Part shown: piece after piece, positions 60,618 to 64,000 of the stretch | Numbering within the stretch: the stretch's first letter is position 1 | How the letters are laid out: every line of letters begins with the position of its first letter | From: Rhodoluna sp. | Lineage (GTDB): Bacteria > Actinomycetota > Actinomycetes > Actinomycetales > Microbacteriaceae | DNA length: 64,000 nt | Assembly: GCF_024639375.1 (NCBI RefSeq) | Contig: NZ_JAHEIM010000011.1 | Coordinates: 1 to 64,000, forward strand | Reading direction: 5' to 3' | Program-made: the position numbers and the translations under genes | Notes under the pieces: model-generated | Told to the model about the DNA's origin: nothing | Database searches by the model: none | Seen by the model: the letters and a program-made list of their open reading frames with translations, nothing else

Positions 60618-61238
60618 TCCGTTAAACGCGGTAAGCATCGCAAAGTTCCAATCTTTGTCACTGACTGGACTGCGATCGAACTCTGCAATGATGCGACCGT
60701 GCAACATGCCAAGCACAAACACAGCTGCGGCACGAGGTTCAAGGCCAGGTTTCAAGATTTTACGATCTTTTAGAACTTGCATCACTTCGGTTAGCCCGTT
60801 TGTTAGTTCGTTTTGAACTTTAATGATTGCCTCGCGCAATAGCGGGCGACCCGCGGTGCTGCCAATTACAAATGCTTGCTCGCGTGCCGGAAACTTCACG
60901 AAGTGCTCAGTGATGAACGCAGCCATCTCTTCGTAATTTTCTTGAATGTCGTTTGCACTGTTCATGCTTTGCATAAACCGACGCACGCGTTCGATGTCGT
61001 CTTTGATGGCCGCCGAATAATTCTCAACATAAGCCGCGCGAATCAAACCGTCGCGGTCGCCAAAGTGGTGATAGATCGAACCAATTGAAACTTTGGTAAT
61101 TGCCGAGATGTCCTGAATGCGCACCGAAGCTTCACCGCCTTTTTTGAGGGCAGCGTTAGTTGCCTTTAAAACTGCGGATACGGTGTCTTTTGCGCGCTCT
61201 TGCTTAGGGGCGGGTGCGACTTTAGAAGTGGGGGCCAT
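60600..61238 (-). CDS. TetR/AcrR-family transcriptional regulator
   Basis: 212 residues. Lys/Ala-rich N-terminus, then the helix-turn-helix RIQDISAITKVSIGSIYHHFGDRDGL (about 39-65). The C-terminal helices end in ARAAAVFVLGMLHGRIIAEFD. No ligand can be named. It lies 32 bp after the ArsC-like gene on the same strand, but arsenic regulators are normally ArsR, so this link is weak. Confidence 0.85.
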   Translation of the reverse strand: MAPTSKVAPAPKQERAKDTVSAVLKATNAALKKGGEASVRIQDISAITKVSIGSIYHHFGDRDGLIRAAYVENYSAAIKDDIERVRRFMQSMNSANDIQENYEEMAAFITEHFVKFPAREQAFVIGSTAGRPLLREAIIKVQNELTNGLTEVMQVLKDRKILKPGLEPRAAAVFVLGMLHGRIIAEFDRSPVSDKDWNFAMLTAFNGLFATS

Positions 61239-61270
61239 TTAGAAATTTTGGCCTAAAACTTCTAGAAAAC

Positions 61271-61678
61271 CTAGTTCTTGGCGTCAATTTCTGCGATTAG
61301 TGCCTCAACCTTTGCGCGAACCGCGTCACGAATTGGGCGAACCGCGTCAACGCCCTGGCCGGCAGGGTCATCCAAAGGCCAGTCAAGGTAGGTCTTGCCA
61401 GGGAAGAACGGGCAGGTGTCGCCACAGCCCATGGTGATTACGTAGTCAGATTCTTTGACTGCCTCGTCGGTTAGACGCTTAGGAAAGTTCTGGCTGATGT
61501 CGATGCCCAGCTCAGCCATTGCCTCAACTGCGGATGGGTTTACCTGGGTACCTGGGTCAGTTCCCGCTGAAAGAACCTGTACGCGGTCGCCCGCTAGCTC
61601 CTTTAGAAAACCGGCGGCCATTTGAGAACGGCCAGCGTTGTGAACACATACGAATAGAACAGAGGCTTTTGTAGTCAT
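61271..61678 (-). CDS. ArsC-like arsenate reductase (low-molecular-weight phosphatase fold)
   Basis: 135 residues. The P-loop CVHNAGRS (Cys11, C-x5-R) and a second redox pair in MGCGDTCPFFPGK, then YLDWPLDDPAGQ, are the signs of thioredoxin- or mycothiol-coupled arsenate reductases rather than tyrosine phosphatases. It would reduce arsenate to arsenite. It follows the aquaporin gene, but a terminator lies between, so expression may be partly separate. Confidence 0.88.
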   Translation of the reverse strand: MTTKASVLFVCVHNAGRSQMAAGFLKELAGDRVQVLSAGTDPGTQVNPSAVEAMAELGIDISQNFPKRLTDEAVKESDYVITMGCGDTCPFFPGKTYLDWPLDDPAGQGVDAVRPIRDAVRAKVEALIAEIDAKN

Positions 61679-61712
61679 GTGTTAAGAATGCCACTTGCAG
61701 GTAAACAAAGGG

Positions 61713-61744
61713 TAAAAAAGGGGCGCCGGTTGCCCGACGCCCCT
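61713..61744 (-). terminator. Terminator after the aquaporin gene
   Basis: On the minus strand AGGGGCG pairs with CGCCCCT around a 12-base loop and is followed by TTTTTTACC. It lies 15 bp after the aquaporin stop and before the ArsC-like gene. Confidence 0.82.
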
Positions 61745-61758
61745 CAGTTAAAAACTGC

Positions 61759-62412
61759 TTACTTCTTAGCTTTTTTCTTGGCAGGCTTTACGGCCTTAGC
61801 GTTGAAAACAATCAAGAAGCCGGTGGCAATCAATGCACCAGCAAGCTGAGCCAAGATGAACCAACCCGAGCTCACTGTGCCCTGGCCGGCAATGGTTAGA
61901 GCCAGCGAAACCGCAGGGTTAGCCTGTGCGCCAGTCTGGGTGAATGAGGCTACGGCAAGAATCCAAAGGCCGGCCGCCGCTGGAATCAAGGCAACGCGCT
62001 TTGTGCTTGCCAGGAATCCGAAGAGAAAAACCAAGCCGCCGGTTGCGAACAATTCGCCACCGAGCGTTGACCAGGCTGGCATTGAATTGGCTTCAAATGC
62101 GGTGAGAGTTTTATCCCACAGCAATGACCCGATAACAGCACCCGAGAATGCACCGGCAATCTGGGCTGCGATGTAAACCGCTAGGTCGCCAAGTGAAAGC
62201 TCGCGACGCGCATAGAAGAAAAGTGAAACCGCTGGGTTCAAGTGGCCGCCGCTAATCGATGAAGTAATCAATAGCGCGAGGCCAAGTGTGACAGCGATTG
62301 CAAGTTGTGGCAGAGGTCGCTGGCTTGAGACGCTGGCAACAACTGCGGTTGTAAACATGAGAGCGCCAAGAAATTCAACAATTGCCTTCTTGAGGGTGAT
62401 ATTGATTTTCAT
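61759..62412 (-). CDS. Aquaporin/MIP-family channel, possible arsenite channel
   Basis: 217 residues, six membrane helices and two NPA boxes: GGHLNPAVS (Asn59) and GAQANPAVS (Asn165). In most aquaporins the second box is NPARS; here Val168 replaces the selectivity-filter Arg, which would widen the pore. Basic tail KPAKKKAKK. Position beside the ArsC-like gene recalls AqpS of Sinorhizobium meliloti, a channel that lets arsenite out. Water, glycerol or other metalloid transport is equally open. It starts 2 bp after the SOUL gene. Confidence 0.87.
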   Translation of the reverse strand: MKINITLKKAIVEFLGALMFTTAVVASVSSQRPLPQLAIAVTLGLALLITSSISGGHLNPAVSLFFYARRELSLGDLAVYIAAQIAGAFSGAVIGSLLWDKTLTAFEANSMPAWSTLGGELFATGGLVFLFGFLASTKRVALIPAAAGLWILAVASFTQTGAQANPAVSLALTIAGQGTVSSGWFILAQLAGALIATGFLIVFNAKAVKPAKKKAKK

Positions 62413-62414
62413 AC

Positions 62415-62927
62415 TTACCTTTCTAGGTCGATCAAAACTTCGTTGTGTTTCATAAATCCTGGTTTAAATGGAGGATCAAATCTCGCCCAGTATAGGTCGC
62501 CAATAGTCTTGAGGCCCGCCTGCCTCACCGCAAGCAGCAATCGTTCACCTTCTATACGAAACCGATCTTCCTGCCATGATCCGCGGAATTTGCGCACCGC
62601 TGAATAGTGCTCGGGCACCACGCGCGTAGTCACCGTTGAACCAGTGGGCGCAGGCACATCCGCAGCTTTCATGCCCTCAGGCATCACAAAACTGATCACG
62701 TGCGATTCGTCGGCACCAGGGTGCTGAATCACAGGCGCCGTCATGGCGATTTTGGTCTGAGTCTGGTTGGCCCCGCTGATGTAGTTAAATAGCGGGTAGA
62801 AGGCGCTATTGCCCGCGCGCATGAAGGGGCCGGCGGTAGTTACCTGAGCCAAAATGCACTCCGGATAGTGGCGAAGCTCGAAATCATCGAATGATTCGAC
62901 TACTTCAAATGGCTGATTCTTAGTCAC
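62415..62927 (-). CDS. SOUL-family heme-binding protein
   Basis: 170 residues from GTG 62927. The SOUL/HBP pattern is clear: FEVVESFDDFELRHYPECILAQV at the N-terminus, FYPLFNYISGANQTQTKIAMTAPVIQ (the usual I-x-MT-x-PV box), and a C-terminal ARFDPPFKPGFMKHNEVLI. Members bind heme or related porphyrins; bacterial roles are not known. It is cotranscribed with the aquaporin gene. Confidence 0.9.
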   Translation of the reverse strand: MTKNQPFEVVESFDDFELRHYPECILAQVTTAGPFMRAGNSAFYPLFNYISGANQTQTKIAMTAPVIQHPGADESHVISFVMPEGMKAADVPAPTGSTVTTRVVPEHYSAVRKFRGSWQEDRFRIEGERLLLAVRQAGLKTIGDLYWARFDPPFKPGFMKHNEVLIDLER

Positions 62928-62952
62928 GGTCTCAGGCTACGCCCTATTGGGC

Positions 62953-62999
62953 TAGACTAGGGAAATCGTTTTGTTGGCCGGCAATCTGCTGGCGGCAAC
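62953..62999 (+). promoter_or_regulatory. Promoter and leader hairpin of the bS22 gene
   Basis: TAGACT (62953-62958) is a good -10; no convincing -35 is seen. In the leader, GTTG-GCCGGCA (62973-62983) pairs with TGCTGGC-(GG)-CAAC (62987-62999) around loop ATC, about 20 bases before the start codon. It could be a translation control element. Confidence 0.4.
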
Positions 63000-63018
63000 C
63001 AAATTTTGTGAGGTCTTC

Positions 63019-63117
63019 ATGGGTTCAGTCATCAAGAAGCGCCGCAAGCGTATGTCGAAGAAGAAGCACCGCAAGCTGCTTCGCAAGACTCGCCACCAGC
63101 GTCGCAATAAGAAGTAA
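63019..63117 (+). CDS. 30S ribosomal protein bS22 (AURKAIP1/COX24 domain)
   Basis: A 32-residue, extremely basic protein ([19 protein letters not shown]...RRNKK) starting at ATG 63019 with GAGG 5 bp upstream. It matches the tiny actinobacterial ribosomal protein bS22 seen in mycobacterial ribosome structures, nearly residue for residue as I recall it. Too short for most gene finders. It has its own promoter and terminator. Confidence 0.93.
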   Translation: MGSVIKKRRKRMSKKKHRKLLRKTRHQRRNKK

Positions 63118-63134
63118 GCCGATTTATCGGTTCT

Positions 63135-63169
63135 AAATCCCGTCGGGCAACCGGCGGGATTTCTTATTT
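63135..63169. terminator. Terminator between bS22 and the HAD phosphatase gene
   Basis: AAATCCCGTCGG (63135-63146) pairs with CCGGCGGGATTT (63151-63162, one G-T pair) around GCAA, followed by CTTATTT. The A-rich left arm makes it usable from both converging genes. Confidence 0.85.
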
Positions 63170-63907
63170 CTTGGTGGTCTTTTTGGCGGCAGTCTTTTTA
63201 TTGGCACGCAGTTCGCGCTTTTTGAAATCTAGGATCTTCCAGTTGGCAGCCTGGGCATAGCGCTTGAGTTGTGAGTCTGGGTTCACTGTGATGGCATTGC
63301 CAACAAGTGTTAGCAGTGGCAAGTCGTTTACACTGTCGCTGTAGGCGAATGAACGCTTGAGGCTAATGTTGCGCTCCTTGGCAAGTTTGCGAACTGCCTT
63401 GCGCTTGGCGGCGCCATGCAATGCTTCGCCAACCAGCTTGCCGGTGAGCACGCCATCCTTAGCTTCAACAATTGTGCCCAAACCGCCGGTTAGGCCAAGA
63501 CGGTGAGCGATAACTTCGGCGATCTCTTTTGGAGTTGCGGTGACTAGCCAAACTTCGCGGCCGTCTTTGATGTGCTGCTGGGCTAGACGCACGGTTTCTG
63601 GCCAAAGTTTTGGCTGAATGTAGTTGTCGTAAACCTCATCGGTTAGCGCTGCCAATTCGGCGGCATCGTGACCTTCAATCAAACCGAGTGCGCGGTCTTT
63701 GATCATGGTCATGGTCTTTGCGGTTTCACCACGAGCGATGAATCGAAGTTGCTCCCAGCCAAAGCGCCACACATCGGTGCGCTTAAAAAAGCCGTGGTGA
63801 AAAGCTGCCTTGCCAAAAAGAAAACTACTTGAGCCACGCAAAATGGTGTTGTCAACGTCGAAGAAGGCAGCTTCGAGTTTCTTGGGCTTTTCTGCAGGTT
63901 TCGGCAC
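63164..63907 (-). CDS. HAD-superfamily IB phosphatase (SerB-like)
   Basis: 247 residues from GTG 63907. HAD motif I AAFFDVDNTILRG, motif II WLVTATPKE, Lys of motif III in the cap-following part (AKERNISL, LKRSF), and motif IV YSDSVNDLPLL. HAD-IB members hydrolyse phosphoserine-like small molecules; substrate unknown. The C-terminal tail is very basic (RANKKTAAKKTTKK). Divergent from the glutaredoxin-like gene with 44 bp between starts. Confidence 0.88.
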   Translation of the reverse strand: MPKPAEKPKKLEAAFFDVDNTILRGSSSFLFGKAAFHHGFFKRTDVWRFGWEQLRFIARGETAKTMTMIKDRALGLIEGHDAAELAALTDEVYDNYIQPKLWPETVRLAQQHIKDGREVWLVTATPKEIAEVIAHRLGLTGGLGTIVEAKDGVLTGKLVGEALHGAAKRKAVRKLAKERNISLKRSFAYSDSVNDLPLLTLVGNAITVNPDSQLKRYAQAANWKILDFKKRELRANKKTAAKKTTKK

Positions 63908-63951
63908 TTCTAAAGTTTAGGCCTCTGGGGCCTTTGACCTAGGCTAAACAC

Positions 63952-64000
63952 ATGAGCAACACAATTGAACTTCTCTTGCTTAGCAAGCCTGGTTGTCATC
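63952..64000 (+). CDS. Glutaredoxin-family protein (start only)
   Basis: Only 16 codons lie in the window, from ATG 63952: MSNTIELLLLSKPGCH. The strand followed by SKPGCH is the start of small glutaredoxin-like (DUF836) proteins, with the first Cys of the C-x-x-C site at residue 15. The rest lies past base 64000. In related actinobacteria such a gene stands divergent to the same HAD gene. Confidence 0.65.
   Translation, partial: MSNTIELLLLSKPGCH

Noticed and set aside
1-64000. CRISPR arrays, insertion sequences, prophage or integrase genes
   Set aside because: No regular repeat-spacer pattern, transposase, integrase or terminal inverted repeats were seen.

Overview
The window looks like part of the chromosome of a small-genome actinobacterium, most likely Microbacteriaceae of the freshwater Luna type (Rhodoluna/Aquiluna-like). 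The evidence is the moderate GC content, the very short intergenic gaps, frequent GTG/TTG starts, and actinobacterial marker genes: bS22, DUF3073, DUF3180, an SCP2-like protein, adrenodoxin-type FprA, and the tilS-hpt-ftsH-folEPBK-panC-lysS-clpC order. The lineage is inferred, not proven. No rRNA, CRISPR array, insertion sequence or prophage was seen. The only stretch over 300 bp without a protein gene (about 43154-43610) holds three tRNA genes.

Region 1 (1-18166) carries purine synthesis: purS-purQ-purL (purL cut by the window edge) and purD-purC on the minus strand, and purF-purM on the plus strand. Between purS and purC lies an 8.4 kb accessory block (about 2885-11307). It holds a RelE/Phd toxin-antitoxin pair, two tandem secreted proteins with a neocarzinostatin-like fold, and a divergent sulfur/copper locus. 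That locus has a CsoR-family repressor with a CstR-type cysteine pair, a CoA-disulfide reductase fused to rhodanese, a multicopper oxidase and a TetR regulator on one side. On the other side are a rhodanese lipoprotein and two tiny paralogous cysteine-rich proteins. A 470-residue GAPDH closes the block. The divergent promoter carries an 18-bp TATACCC-N4-GGGTATA palindrome. This locus is the best candidate for an undescribed system.

Region 2 (18166-36384) carries sulfur assimilation and tetrapyrrole synthesis. A tightly overlapping operon sir-cysH(APS reductase)-cysD-cysN-cysG-fprA turns sulfate to sulfide and makes the siroheme precursor. A divergent CbiX-type chelatase would finish siroheme. 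A convergent ssuABC-like ABC importer and a cluster-less Rrf2 regulator follow. The overlapping operon hemA-hemC-hemD-hemB-hemL supplies uroporphyrinogen III, the shared precursor of siroheme and heme.

Region 3 (36400-43610) is mostly transport: DUF3073, a pair of CrcB fluoride channels, a KimA-like permease, a 14-TM MFS pump, an EamA exporter and a zinc alcohol dehydrogenase, then tRNA-Phe, tRNA-Asp and tRNA-Glu.

Region 4 (43611-57633) is the conserved actinobacterial housekeeping block: an NlpC/P60 hydrolase, ppa, tilS, hpt, ftsH, folE, folP, folB, folK, a DUF3180 protein, a DUF2520 protein, panC, lysS, a small membrane protein and clpC. Compared with mycobacteria, panD and coaX are missing between panC and lysS, and lsr2 is missing before clpC.

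Region 5 (57649-64000) has an aldo/keto reductase, an ArgA-like acetyltransferase, a membrane-anchored exported protein, proC, a TetR regulator, an ArsC-like reductase beside an aquaporin with an unusual second NPA box, a SOUL protein, the 32-residue bS22, a HAD phosphatase and the start of a glutaredoxin-like gene.
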